A DNA stretch of 64,000 nt, taken from Bowmanella denitrificans. Its GTDB lineage: Bacteria > Pseudomonadota > Gammaproteobacteria > Enterobacterales > Alteromonadaceae. Of this stretch, positions 36,543 through 45,781 are shown piece by piece. The DNA is taken from assembly GCF_039522935.1 (NCBI RefSeq), contig NZ_BAAAEI010000007.1:94668-158667 (forward strand). Reading direction: 5' to 3'. The position numbers and the translations under genes were made by a program. Every line of letters begins with the position of its first letter. The first letter of the stretch is position 1. The notes below the pieces were generated by a model. The model was given only the letters and a program-made list of their open reading frames with translations, was not told where the DNA came from and ran no database searches.

Positions 36543-37701
36543 ACTTATGGCTTAAAAAAGTAAGTGAAGACGAACTCGGTAGGTTGCATAATCTTTGTTC
36601 GATAGTAATGGAATTATCAAGTTCACCTCTGAGACAATCCTCAAACATTGGCAACCGGTTCATCAGCTTCCAAATTGGTCTGGTCATTACACCTGCTTCA
36701 TTTGTCGCCTTTAACAAGTCATCTCGGACTTTTTCATCGGGACATATGACGGCGTTGAGCCAGTAGTTAGAACACGCATAATCAGGCTCTTTAACAAACT
36801 GGAATCCTGTGCCAGCAAAAAACGTCTCATATCTGCTGGCTATTTCTCGCTTATTCAACAGGAAAGCATCGAGCATCTCCATCTGTGCACAGCCAAGCGC
36901 TGCATTGATATTCGGCAGACGATAGTTAAATCCAGGCTCGTCGTGGTAAAACTCATAGGGGTGAGGCACTTTGGCTGTTGTGGTCACATGTTTTGTACGC
37001 TTGCCCAGTTCAAAACTTTTGCATAACACCATACCGCCACCGCCGGTGGTAATAATTTTGTTGCCATTAAAGCTAAGCGCTGCAAACTCCCCAATTGTAC
37101 CAGTGTGTTTACCTTTGTAGTAAGAGCCAAGGCTTTCTGCGGCATCTTCCACCAGAGTCACATTCCACTTGATACAAACGGCGAACAACTCGTCCAGTTG
37201 AGCCGGATGCCCAAAAGAATGCATGGGCACCACAGCCTTGATACGCCTTCCTGTTTTCTTGTGAAAACATCCCTCTTCGCGGATCTCGGCGTTTTCATCC
37301 AAATAGTTTTCTAGCGCCATGGGGCAAAGTGACAAGCTGACTTCAGATACATCAACAAAGATGGGTTCAGCTCCCATGTGATGCAGCGCATTGCAAGTCG
37401 CCACAAAGGTCAATGCCTGAGTGATAACGAAATCACCAGGTAACACCCCTGCCATATACAGGGCGGTATGCAATGCAGCCGTGCCATTCACCGTTGCTAC
37501 CGCTTTGGCAGCACCAGTGAATTGCTCCATCTTGCGCTCAAACTCATCGACATACTTACCTACGCTAGACACGAAGGTGCTTTCTATTGTCTCTGTAACG
37601 TAACGCAACTCGTTACCTGAAAAGGTTGGTGCATGCAAAGGTATAAAGTCTTTAGTGCGATAGAGATCGCGAATAAAGCCAACTAACTCTGAACTTTGCA
37701 T
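36535..37701 (-). CDS. legC: LegC-type sugar aminotransferase
   Basis: A 388-residue PLP enzyme of the DegT family. FIPLHAPTFSGNELRYV at the start and SSVGKYVDEFE are typical of the LegC branch. NGTAALH binds PLP phosphate, VEDAAESLGS holds the PLP-stacking Asp, and the catalytic Lys lies in SFNGNKIITTGGGGM (about residue 200). It would aminate C4 of the 4-keto product of the LegB-like dehydratase encoded just upstream (9-base gap). Confidence 0.88.
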   Translation of the reverse strand: MQSSELVGFIRDLYRTKDFIPLHAPTFSGNELRYVTETIESTFVSSVGKYVDEFERKMEQFTGAAKAVATVNGTAALHTALYMAGVLPGDFVITQALTFVATCNALHHMGAEPIFVDVSEVSLSLCPMALENYLDENAEIREEGCFHKKTGRRIKAVVPMHSFGHPAQLDELFAVCIKWNVTLVEDAAESLGSYYKGKHTGTIGEFAALSFNGNKIITTGGGGMVLCKSFELGKRTKHVTTTAKVPHPYEFYHDEPGFNYRLPNINAALGCAQMEMLDAFLLNKREIASRYETFFAGTGFQFVKEPDYACSNYWLNAVICPDEKVRDDLLKATNEAGVMTRPIWKLMNRLPMFEDCLRGELDNSITIEQRLCNLPSSSSLTFLSHKYE

Positions 37702-37710
37702 ATTTTTACC

Positions 37711-38901
37711 TTACATTTTGCCGTCAAGATATTTACCCGTTTCTTTGTGACCAAATCCCGGTATCATTTCGTGAAAAAGAGTCACTAGTTGTTCCTTTGT
37801 CCAGGCTCTTCGGGCTCTCATCTCGGCGATACTGGACTCAAAATGAGCCAGCAATGCTTGTTCATATTCAGCTGGATTCTTGATTATCCCCAAACTGTCA
37901 AATCGGTCCATATCCAGCGCTTCCTGGTCGGTGAAAAACTCTTCAAAATCTTTCTCGCCGGTGGTATCACTTGAGGTGAACAGGCACGGCCATTGGCCAT
38001 ATAGGGGCAAGGTTGTTACCAATTCGCGGGCTTCATCCTCGGTATGACAAAGATAAGGCTCAAAACCTCGCTTCTTCAGATAACGTTCGGCAATATTGGC
38101 AAAGGTGACCAGGTGAAGTGCTTCGCTCAGCTTGGGGAAAAAGATATCCCGATTCTCACCAAACAAGCAGGACATCAGACACAATTCGCCGGACTCCTGA
38201 GGAGTAACAAAATAACGCTTGATGTCATTGGGCGCCACAATTGGCTGCTGCTTCTGAAGACGCTGATTAAAACCATGCAGTAGCGAACCATCTGAAAAAG
38301 CGACATTGGCAAATCTGGCTGTAGAAATATTGATTTCTTTACTACGGCGCATCAGGAACATTTCCATAACACGCTTTGAAGCACCCATCATATTGACAGG
38401 ATTAGCCGCCTTATCTGTGGAAACACAGAAATACTTTTCCGTCCCCTTCTCAATTGCCTGAATGATGGTCTTTTCCGTATTGAAAATATTTACCTCGACC
38501 ATGCGCATCAGTGTGTAGGGATCTTTCTCACTCCTCACATGCTTGAGGGCTGACAGATTAAGCACATAATCATATTTTCCGTCAGCTGCGATAAAAGCAT
38601 CATATTCGATAGAGCCTATATCCAAAGCAAATGTTTGGAAATCACCCTTTATATAGCCAAAAGAACTGCGAATATCACGAACTAGCTCAACCAGATTATT
38701 TTCGCTAAGGTCGACTACGTGTAACTTCAACGGGTTCCGCTTGAATATCTCCCTGGTGACAGCCTGTCCGATAGAGCCCGCTCCACCGAGGACGAGAAAT
38801 GAAGCACTCGATACTTTATCTTTCAATGCCTGTTCAAAACTGGCTATGTCTTTAGTGAACAGGGCTTCGCTTCGTCCAACCAGATTAAGCAAATCAAGCA
38901 T
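37711..38901 (-). CDS. legB: LegB-type nucleotide-sugar 4,6-dehydratase
   Basis: A 396-residue soluble SDR enzyme. VLGGAGSIGQAVTREIF at about 37-53 is the NAD site, LSALKHVRSEKDP at about 117-129 and STDKAANPVNMMGASKR at about 164-180 carry the active-site residues of the FlaA1/PseB/LegB group. The C-terminal 110 residues (EDEARELV to the end) are typical of LegB proteins and absent from PseB. It begins the nonulosonate gene block after a 167-base gap. Together with the CBS-type nucleotidyltransferase, a GDP-linked GlcNAc substrate is likely. Confidence 0.87.
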   Translation of the reverse strand: MLDLLNLVGRSEALFTKDIASFEQALKDKVSSASFLVLGGAGSIGQAVTREIFKRNPLKLHVVDLSENNLVELVRDIRSSFGYIKGDFQTFALDIGSIEYDAFIAADGKYDYVLNLSALKHVRSEKDPYTLMRMVEVNIFNTEKTIIQAIEKGTEKYFCVSTDKAANPVNMMGASKRVMEMFLMRRSKEINISTARFANVAFSDGSLLHGFNQRLQKQQPIVAPNDIKRYFVTPQESGELCLMSCLFGENRDIFFPKLSEALHLVTFANIAERYLKKRGFEPYLCHTEDEARELVTTLPLYGQWPCLFTSSDTTGEKDFEEFFTDQEALDMDRFDSLGIIKNPAEYEQALLAHFESSIAEMRARRAWTKEQLVTLFHEMIPGFGHKETGKYLDGKM

Positions 38902-38941
38902 AATTGACTACATACTCCGTTATTAATAATAAACCTTTCGG

Positions 38942-39045
38942 TCATTGTCTGGGTCACAGTGCCAGTCAGACACTAACGTAGAATCTGACGTTTTCTTTCA
39001 GCACTTGCACCAAAGGTGCTATTTAATCGCGTTAAGGCGATTCCT
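38942..39045 (-). promoter_or_regulatory. Intergenic region with two inverted repeats before legB
   Basis: The 167 bases between the Wzz-like gene and legB contain a perfect GCACC-TTT-GGTGC palindrome (about 39005-39021) and a GTCAGA/TCTGAC inverted repeat (about 38965-38992). Neither is followed by a T-run, so they are not intrinsic terminators. They may be operator or RNA elements for the nonulosonate block. No convincing promoter could be picked. Confidence 0.3.
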
Positions 39046-39068
39046 AGATACGGCTAAGCCTCTTTTCA

Positions 39069-40367
39069 TCAGGCGAATCGCTCATTTCTTCTAGCCATAC
39101 TGGCCGAAATCAATACCACTATCAGGGCAAACATTCCGCTAAGCATCAGACCTAGAATTACAATCAAAGGTCGATTGGGCTTAACAGCCTTGCCCGTCAC
39201 AGTTGCGGCTTTATCTAGTCTGTAAAACTGAACGTTGGCAATATCGATGCTCTTAGCATGCAATTCCCGCAATTCCTTCATCAACATTGGCAGCTCTTCG
39301 ATATAGGCATCGTCTGATTCTCTGGCTTTTAACTGCGCCAACAACGGGTCATCTGCTACGGTCTGAATTTGTTTGTCCAGTTCGTTCAGTTTACTGATAA
39401 AGATTGCATCGTCTTTGCGGTTGCTTAATGTCTCGGTCAGGGCTTTTAAGTAGCGCGTCCCCATTAAATAAAGGGGTAAGCTTTGGCTTGAAGTTAATTT
39501 GATATTGGTCGCAGCTTCCCGGTTACTGGCACTGAATTCGTCAATAGGGGTTGGATTTTCAATCTTCAGGGTATTGGCAATCTGCGATGCTTCCTTAACT
39601 TCGGCCAGTTGGGTTTGCTTGTTGTTTTTTGCCAGCTCCACCAGCAGGGCTTTTTCCTGTTCCAGTTGCACTATCTTCAAACTATTTTGTGCCTCTAGCT
39701 TCACTATATCGCGCTCGCGCTGATATTTAGCAGCTTGTCGCAACAAGGCAACTTGCTTATTTAGCTGCTCCAGCCTTTGCTGCTTAATTTGCGTAAACTG
39801 CTGGATAAAATCGCTCACTAACTTGTCGTTTGCATCCTGCACATAGTTGTTGAGTAATTCACTGGTTTTTTGCTCGTTTGCATGCTGAAGACTGATCTCA
39901 ATCAGGCTCGGAAATTCAACAATTTCCCCTCTAGGGGCAGAGGGCTCAAGCACAGTAACCTGGTAATTGCTTATCAGGTCCGCAAGCAGCCTTTGCCCGT
40001 TGCTTGCAGTCTGCGACTCACCGTAAAGCGTTTCAAGTACCTTATGATCTCCCAAATATTTACGCAGGTTCGACTCTGAGCGTATTTCCTGGAAGTAGCG
40101 TTTGAACAACTCCTCACGATTCATTTTAATCAAGCCTTCGTTGTTAAAACGTTCTACGTCCACATCGTTGGGTAAGGCAATACGAGCACTGGAGCGGTAT
40201 TCCTTTGGAATAGCTAATGCAATGGCTACAGCTAGCAGAGTGCCAACCAAAGTAATAGCAACCACCGTCTTCCAACGCTTACCGATATCAATCAATAATT
40301 GCCCCAGATCAATTTCGTCGTCTTGTATCGGCTGAGCAAGTTCTAAATGAGTGTTGTGTCTGTCCAT
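39069..40367 (-). CDS. Wzz-like chain-length determinant protein
   Basis: About 432 residues from ATG 40367; an upstream in-frame ATG at 40421 would add 18 residues and cannot be excluded. There is one N-terminal membrane helix (about 35-55, after DDEIDLGQLLIDIGKRWKT), a long periplasmic part rich in coiled coil (about 175-260), and a second helix near the C-terminus. This is the polysaccharide co-polymerase layout. A proline-rich segment KPNRPLIVILG precedes the last helix, as in the Wzz family. No tyrosine-kinase domain is attached. It would set polymer length together with a Wzy protein. Confidence 0.87.
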   Translation of the reverse strand: MDRHNTHLELAQPIQDDEIDLGQLLIDIGKRWKTVVAITLVGTLLAVAIALAIPKEYRSSARIALPNDVDVERFNNEGLIKMNREELFKRYFQEIRSESNLRKYLGDHKVLETLYGESQTASNGQRLLADLISNYQVTVLEPSAPRGEIVEFPSLIEISLQHANEQKTSELLNNYVQDANDKLVSDFIQQFTQIKQQRLEQLNKQVALLRQAAKYQRERDIVKLEAQNSLKIVQLEQEKALLVELAKNNKQTQLAEVKEASQIANTLKIENPTPIDEFSASNREAATNIKLTSSQSLPLYLMGTRYLKALTETLSNRKDDAIFISKLNELDKQIQTVADDPLLAQLKARESDDAYIEELPMLMKELRELHAKSIDIANVQFYRLDKAATVTGKAVKPNRPLIVILGLMLSGMFALIVVLISASMARRNERFA

Positions 40368-40472
40368 GTGGTTTGTAGTTATACTGCAAAGATCAAGCGG
40401 CGATTGTAGCCCATGCCGCATGCCGTTAAAACCCGTTTGTTGGACGAGGATTTAGTTTGAACTGCCTTGGCT

Positions 40473-41558
40473 TTATAAGTAGCGATCGAAAGCAGAAAAA
40501 AAACGCCCCGAAGAAAAACTTGCGGCTTGTTTTTGGCAGTGCTCGCGCATCTGGCCAAGCCGGTAATATTGAACCGAGCTAATACAGTCGATTAACTGTG
40601 TATTCGTAGGATTGGCGGGCAGTAACCATCCTGTTTCTCCGTCAATCACGGTTTCTTTCACCCCCCCTTCATTCACTCCAATCACAGGTTTCTCAGCTCC
40701 CATGGATTCTACTGGGCTCATGCCAAAGTCCTCATCCATGGGAATATAGATGGTCGCCAGGCAGTTACCCACCAACCCTGCCAGCTGCGCTTCGCTGACC
40801 CAGCCGGTGAACTGAATATTGGCCGCATTCTGCGCCAGCGCTTTGAGCTTATTCAATTGGCTGCCACCTGAGGTAACAATTAGCTTCTTATCCGGCATCT
40901 GCATAAAAGCACGTACGATTAGCTCAACACGCTTGTATTCTTCCAATCTTGCAGTGGACAGAAAATAATCCCCCTGCCCTATCCATCGGAATCTGTCGAT
41001 TCTGCAAAGTGGATACAGCACTTCAGATTCCACCCCCAAATGGTGCTTCAGCCTTTGTTGTACATTCTTTGAGTTAGCGAAGATCTTATCCATCCTGCCA
41101 AGCGCAACTTCATATCTTGGTTGCAGATAGTGGATTAGGCTCTTCAGCATTGGCCGCTGCCAAGCGGGGATGCTATTCAGATAATGCGCCTTCAAATCGT
41201 ATACAAATCGCGGGGGCGTATGGCAGTAGTAGATATTCTGTCTGGCCTGACTGTTAACCACCGCCAGGGGTGCATTGGAACCGGAAAATATCAGGGTATC
41301 ATACTCTTTCAAAAAGCCGGTTCTGTGTTGGAAAGCCAGGCAACTTTTCAATGTTTGCCAGCCTTGCAGCTCAGTTTGCGATGTCAATGTATGCAGTCTT
41401 TCAGCACTTAAAGGAGACTCGGTAAATACCTTACGGTTAACAAAGGCTGTGACTAAATCCAGGTGAGAGAAATGTCGGCAAAGATCCAGCGTCACGGCTT
41501 CAGCGCCGCCTTTTACCTGTAAAAAATCATAGAGAATAGCGGCTTTGGCTTTCTGCAT
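40473..41558 (-). CDS. Family 4 glycosyltransferase (WbaZ-like)
   Basis: A 361-residue GT-B enzyme. ILYDFLQVKGGAEAVTLDL opens the acceptor domain and YYCHTPPRFVYDLKAHYL at about 111-128 is characteristic of WbaZ-type mannosyltransferases. The GT1 domain starts near FLSTARLEEYKRVELIVRAF, and MDEDFGMSPVESMGAEKPVIG contains the EX7E element. The gene stands about 435 bases after the next gene upstream and before the Wzz-like gene. A mannosyltransferase role is suggested by family resemblance only. Confidence 0.85.
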   Translation of the reverse strand: MQKAKAAILYDFLQVKGGAEAVTLDLCRHFSHLDLVTAFVNRKVFTESPLSAERLHTLTSQTELQGWQTLKSCLAFQHRTGFLKEYDTLIFSGSNAPLAVVNSQARQNIYYCHTPPRFVYDLKAHYLNSIPAWQRPMLKSLIHYLQPRYEVALGRMDKIFANSKNVQQRLKHHLGVESEVLYPLCRIDRFRWIGQGDYFLSTARLEEYKRVELIVRAFMQMPDKKLIVTSGGSQLNKLKALAQNAANIQFTGWVSEAQLAGLVGNCLATIYIPMDEDFGMSPVESMGAEKPVIGVNEGGVKETVIDGETGWLLPANPTNTQLIDCISSVQYYRLGQMREHCQKQAASFSSGRFFSAFDRYL

Positions 41559-41992
41559 TTTGCGGTACTGATTGTGGTTTGAAACTGAGCACGGATGGTA
41601 ATGCTTCAGCCTGGTATTTCAATAGTGGTCTTGGTTTTTTGTACTACCTTCTTGGTGATCCTGATTTTCGTCAGAATAATAGATAGACAAGAAGCCTGCA
41701 TATTCAGCCTTGTTAATCAATAGTCTACTAGAGGGGTTTTGTGAATGGGCGGCAGAGGGTTTAGCCTAAGGGGATATTGGCTGGGTTCCATCTCCACCTT
41801 ATCAGCAAGCTGAGGCAATATTTTTGCATCGCGTATATTTGCCATTGGCATCAAGCCTTTAAAAAGAGCTTAGTTTTTATAGGTTAACTAATCATTGAAT
41901 GGTGTCAGCCGACGTCTGCCAATATTTCGCTGATGCCATTAGCAACTGTTAGAGTTCAGGACAACTAATGTCAGTTTCGGATGGACTGCAGG
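41559..41992. other. Gene-free interval with possible decayed coding sequence
   Basis: 434 bases between two GT4 genes. On the minus strand a 44-codon frame (41851-41717) opens with ATG after an AAAGG. A second open stretch in another frame (41765-41619) follows, ends in a hydrophilic Tyr/Asp/Gln-rich tail and stops 60 bases before the next gene. Neither is recognisable. They could be remnants of one frameshifted gene or chance frames. No clear promoter or terminator was found. Confidence 0.3.
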
Positions 41993-43168
41993 TTATTTCC
42001 CGTGCAGATACAGTGACGAGATCTGCTTAGCGACTGATTCGATTGAGAACCGGTGCTGCTGACGTAACCTGGCTTGCTTACCCATCACGGCTAAAGCTGA
42101 TTTACTCAAGCTGGCCCAGATGAGCTTGTCCACCAGACTTTGCGTATTTCCGGCTTTAACAAGCAGTCCGGTTTTATTATCCTCGACCACATAACTCATG
42201 CCCGAACCTGGCACATCGGTAACCAGCGCGGGAATGGCCAATGCGGCTGCTTCCAGTATTACCACGCCGAATGCTTCGGTGCGCTCAATGGACGGCAGAC
42301 ATAGCAAATCGGCGCCGGTCAGCAACTGCTGTTTACGCTGCTCTGATACTGAACCGTGAAAGGTCACCTGTTCAGACAATTGATAGTGCTCAGCCTGCTG
42401 TTTAAGCATCTGTTCGAGTTCGCCGCTGCCCACGATATCCAGCTGTACAGGAATACCCTGCAAGCGCAGTTGTTTAAGCGCATCCAGCAGATAGCAGTGA
42501 CCTTTATAATAGGTCAAGCGCCCAATGCAAATCAGACGCAACGGTCGGTCGGTGCAGCTGTTTTGTATCTGCTCCTTTGCCACTGCCTGCTTAGCATGCG
42601 CTACAGTTTGTACCTCATCCTTTATCCCCAACGGGACCACCTCGCATATTTGCCGATAAGGTTTAAGTGCCTCACTGCTATCCAGATAATTTAGTGAAGT
42701 ACAAATAACTTTGCAGGCTTTACTCAGCAACCAGCGCTCAAAAATGCGGTACAGGGGATATAGCAACTTAACCTTTTTATCTGGCACCGAGCCAATCACG
42801 TCGGCATGCCAGTGAACTATCCATCTGGATTTATAAGTAAACGGAGCCAGAAACAGTAGCCAGAATGCCGACAAATTAGGCATATGAACATGCACAATAT
42901 CTGGCCGGTCCGACCTTAGCAACCGCAGCAGTCGAACACCAAAAGCGGGGGCGACAGGAGCATAAATCAGCTGCCCATAACTCTTGACATAATGCACCTT
43001 GCAACCATGCCAGGTAGCTGTTTTTGCAGTAAAATCTTTAACCTGCTGGTGCACTATGGCACTTACGTCCATTCCCTGGCGCTGCTGCTGGCGCATCAAT
43101 TGCGCCATAAAGCTTTCAATACCGCCGAAAAAAGGTGGGAAATACTTGCCTAAGTGAAGCACCTTCAT
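41993..43168 (-). CDS. Family 4 glycosyltransferase
   Basis: A 391-residue GT-B enzyme. HLGKYFPPFFGGIESFMAQL opens the acceptor domain; IVHVHMPNLSAFWLL and VHWHADVIGS follow. The GT1 domain starts near LRLICIGRLTYYKGHCYLLDAL, and SIERTEAFGVVILEAAALAIP contains the EX7E motif. The ATG directly follows the stop of the hexapeptide acetyltransferase gene. It likely adds a sugar during repeat-unit assembly; specificity is unknown. Confidence 0.9.
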   Translation of the reverse strand: MKVLHLGKYFPPFFGGIESFMAQLMRQQQRQGMDVSAIVHQQVKDFTAKTATWHGCKVHYVKSYGQLIYAPVAPAFGVRLLRLLRSDRPDIVHVHMPNLSAFWLLFLAPFTYKSRWIVHWHADVIGSVPDKKVKLLYPLYRIFERWLLSKACKVICTSLNYLDSSEALKPYRQICEVVPLGIKDEVQTVAHAKQAVAKEQIQNSCTDRPLRLICIGRLTYYKGHCYLLDALKQLRLQGIPVQLDIVGSGELEQMLKQQAEHYQLSEQVTFHGSVSEQRKQQLLTGADLLCLPSIERTEAFGVVILEAAALAIPALVTDVPGSGMSYVVEDNKTGLLVKAGNTQSLVDKLIWASLSKSALAVMGKQARLRQQHRFSIESVAKQISSLYLHGK

Positions 43169-43169
43169 T

Positions 43170-43742
43170 TCAACAAGGCTTGCCTGATGACAAAAAACAC
43201 CGTTCCTGTTCCAGCAGTCGTTGGCTTCTGGGCTTCAGATAGCGTGCTGGCTGGCCAGCATAAACTCCCCAACTTTGCAGTGAGCGATTCGCCAGACTCA
43301 AGGCACCGAGTGCGACTCCTTCGCCCAAAGTAACGCCTGGTAAAACAACGGAGCCACAACCAACAATAACATGTTTGTTTAATATAACAGGCGCATGGGT
43401 AACATCGGTATAAGGCGCTCCGACCATTGGGTTTGTCATGCTGTTTCCAGAATAGTCGTCACTGCTACTATATATGGCCACCCGGGAGGATAAGTTGCAA
43501 AAGTCCCTCAGCGTGATACGCCCGCCCCCAATCAAAGAACAATGTACAGCGATATGGATATAGTTTCCTAGCCATATCCCTCCGTCACCTGCAGAGAGCA
43601 CACAGAAATCATCAATTCTGATATTGCAACCCAAGTGAATACGAGCGTGTCCATAAATACTGGCCAGCTTAGACACCAATACGTTGCTGCCGACACTGGC
43701 AAAGCCTAAATGTTGCAATTCATCTTCAGAATAATACGGCAT
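43170..43742 (-). CDS. Hexapeptide-repeat acyltransferase (possibly VioB-like)
   Basis: A 190-residue left-handed beta-helix protein. The start YYSEDELQHLGF, then IRIDDFCVLS, a CSLIGGG coil and SSSDDYSGNSMTNPMVG in the middle, and a VVLPGVTLGEG ending coil resemble acyltransferases that act on dTDP-4-amino-4,6-dideoxyglucose. If correct, it would supply the N-acetylation step for the RmlA/RmlB/aminotransferase pathway 34 kb away. An O-acetyltransferase is the alternative. No close promoter was identified in the 187-base upstream gap. Confidence 0.7.
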   Translation of the reverse strand: MPYYSEDELQHLGFASVGSNVLVSKLASIYGHARIHLGCNIRIDDFCVLSAGDGGIWLGNYIHIAVHCSLIGGGRITLRDFCNLSSRVAIYSSSDDYSGNSMTNPMVGAPYTDVTHAPVILNKHVIVGCGSVVLPGVTLGEGVALGALSLANRSLQSWGVYAGQPARYLKPRSQRLLEQERCFLSSGKPC

Positions 43743-43929
43743 CCGCTATATCACCGTTCAATCAACACTAAATTACGCAATTGAGATACAGATATGTTCC
43801 AATGAGGTTTAGCATCACTGCCAAGCTCATACCGATGGCAATTTACATTTTCCAATACAAACTCATACTGCATAAGACGAGTTTTTAAGCAACATACGTA
43901 TTGCACATTAACAACCTATCAGATAATAC

Positions 43930-45699
43930 TCACAAATTTTGTTGGGATGGCATTTTTTGCAGTTGTCTTAACATATCCAGTGCCAAAGGATCGCCAGGTT
44001 TTATTTCAATAGCTTGCTGAAAAAGCTGTTCAGCGCTGTCCAACTGGCCCAAATTAGCTTTTGATATAGCTAGATTCATTACTGCTGGATAGTTTTTGCT
44101 GTCCAGAGAAACGGCTTCTTCCAGCAGTGGCAAAGCATCCTCAAAGGCCTTCTTATCCATTAAATATACACTGCGCTGCACCAGGATTTGGGCACGTCTC
44201 AGAGGGGCTCGCACCTGCTCAAGCAGCCACAGCTCGTATGCATTAGCTTTATCATCAATACCAAACTCTCGCAAACATTCAATATAATTCTGTATAAGTT
44301 CAGGCTGCAGGCCAATATTGGCCTGGTGCTGCTTTTCATACAGAGACATGGCGTGAGTAAAATATCCCATTGCTTCCAAACAATGTCCGCCCTCTACTAG
44401 TTTGGCACCTAAGTTGGCATACACTCTGGGATTACCTTTAACCAACGCCACTTCATTTTTGTAGAATGCGATTGGATCTGTCCAAAGTGTTACTCGCTTT
44501 TCAAGAGCCAATGCAGAAGCTGCGACCCAGCCACCAAACAATATAAAGGAGGCGCCAAATATAAGCCGCGATTGAAATTTCTGACAGATGGCCTGCAGCA
44601 CACCAACCACGGCCAGTGTCAGGCCAATATTAGGCAGGTAAGTCCGATGCTCAAATGCCAGATCTCTGATAGGAAGAACACTGGACTCCACCAAATGTGC
44701 AACAAAATAAAACAACACCCCAAAGCTCACCAGGGGTAAACGCCTTCTCTGCCACCAGGCCAGCAACACAAAAGCGGTCATTGCTGCCAGGCCAACAAGG
44801 TTTTTAGTTTGCCAGGCAGTTTGTAACTGAAATTCATGTTCGAGTTGTAAAGCAACAGGATAAAAAAACTTAGCTATATAATCCCAAAGTACCAGCATTT
44901 GGGTACGCAAATAGTCCAGGCGCGCAATATCTGTGCTTTCCCGCAGTGTACTGTCCAATAAAACCAGTGAGCGCATCAGATTAAATTCACTAACCCAGAG
45001 CAGTAGGCTCAGAAAAACAATACAAATGCCGCCATATAACCCAATAAGTCGTCGACTCCAACTGCCAAAAAAGCAAAGCTCTGCCAGCAATATTGCTAAA
45101 GGCAGAGTCACAATATTCTGCTTGATTAACAGACCCGCAATAAACAATCCAGAACAGAGCGCGACCCACAACAAGGTATTTAACGCATTCTTCGCCCGTC
45201 GCGCTTGAATGTAACAGACCAACGCCCAGACATAACAGAACGTCGCCATTAGCGTTAGTTGCTGAACACTGTAAACCACCGCCTGGCTATTTAGTGCCAG
45301 CAAGGCGAATACCGATGCTGAAGATATGCCAACAAGCTTTCCTTTAGCACCATTAAAAAGCGAGCAGGCAAAAACACCGACTCCTACAGATACCGCCATA
45401 TGCAAAAGCATACTGACCATATGATAGCCAGATGGCTCCGCACCAAAAAAATGATATTGGGTACCCAACACAAGATAGCTCAGTGTGCGCATACCGTAAG
45501 CGTTGAACAAGTCTGGTAAGGATAATGGCGGGTGAATTAGTGGGTTGTTAACGATTGAGGAATAGTCATCCAAGTAAAATGGTATAGCTAAAATGTTTCG
45601 GTAGCAAACCAAGGTAACCACAAATAGTGCAATCCAGGCACCAATGAATACGTATTTTCTGGTTAACAAAGCACCCATCCCGGAGAGTCGCGCAGCCAT
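43930..45699 (-). CDS. TMTC-like GT-C glycosyltransferase with C-terminal TPRs
   Basis: A 589-residue protein. Residues about 15-410 contain about 10-11 membrane helices. The first periplasmic loop has YLDDYSSIVNN (about 53-63), the acidic pair expected in GT-C enzymes that use polyprenyl-phosphate sugars. Residues about 420-589 carry tetratricopeptide repeats (ALPLLEEAVSLDSKNYPAVMNLAISKAN is one full helix pair spread over about 30 residues, followed by another). This is the TMTC/O-mannosyltransferase-like layout. The gene lies 82 bases behind the terminator-bearing S-layer-like gene, so the secreted protein is a candidate acceptor. GAGG precedes the ATG. Confidence 0.72.
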   Translation of the reverse strand: MAARLSGMGALLTRKYVFIGAWIALFVVTLVCYRNILAIPFYLDDYSSIVNNPLIHPPLSLPDLFNAYGMRTLSYLVLGTQYHFFGAEPSGYHMVSMLLHMAVSVGVGVFACSLFNGAKGKLVGISSASVFALLALNSQAVVYSVQQLTLMATFCYVWALVCYIQARRAKNALNTLLWVALCSGLFIAGLLIKQNIVTLPLAILLAELCFFGSWSRRLIGLYGGICIVFLSLLLWVSEFNLMRSLVLLDSTLRESTDIARLDYLRTQMLVLWDYIAKFFYPVALQLEHEFQLQTAWQTKNLVGLAAMTAFVLLAWWQRRRLPLVSFGVLFYFVAHLVESSVLPIRDLAFEHRTYLPNIGLTLAVVGVLQAICQKFQSRLIFGASFILFGGWVAASALALEKRVTLWTDPIAFYKNEVALVKGNPRVYANLGAKLVEGGHCLEAMGYFTHAMSLYEKQHQANIGLQPELIQNYIECLREFGIDDKANAYELWLLEQVRAPLRRAQILVQRSVYLMDKKAFEDALPLLEEAVSLDSKNYPAVMNLAISKANLGQLDSAEQLFQQAIEIKPGDPLALDMLRQLQKMPSQQNL

Positions 45700-45730
45700 T
45701 GTTCCTCAATTATCTTAAGCATATGTCGCC

Positions 45731-45758
45731 AAAAAAAAAGTGGGGCAAGCCCCACTTT
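45731..45758 (-). terminator. Intrinsic terminator after the S-layer-like gene
   Basis: On the minus strand AAAGTGGGGC and GCCCCACTTT form a perfect 10-base inverted repeat followed by a run of nine T in total. This is a textbook Rho-independent terminator. It lies 24 bases past the stop codon and separates the secreted-protein gene from the TMTC-like gene. Confidence 0.93.
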
Positions 45759-45781
45759 AAATCAATACACGAATTGATTAA

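Noticed and set aside
38965..39021. Inverted repeats before legB as a terminator
   Set aside because: No T-run follows either stem on the minus or plus strand.
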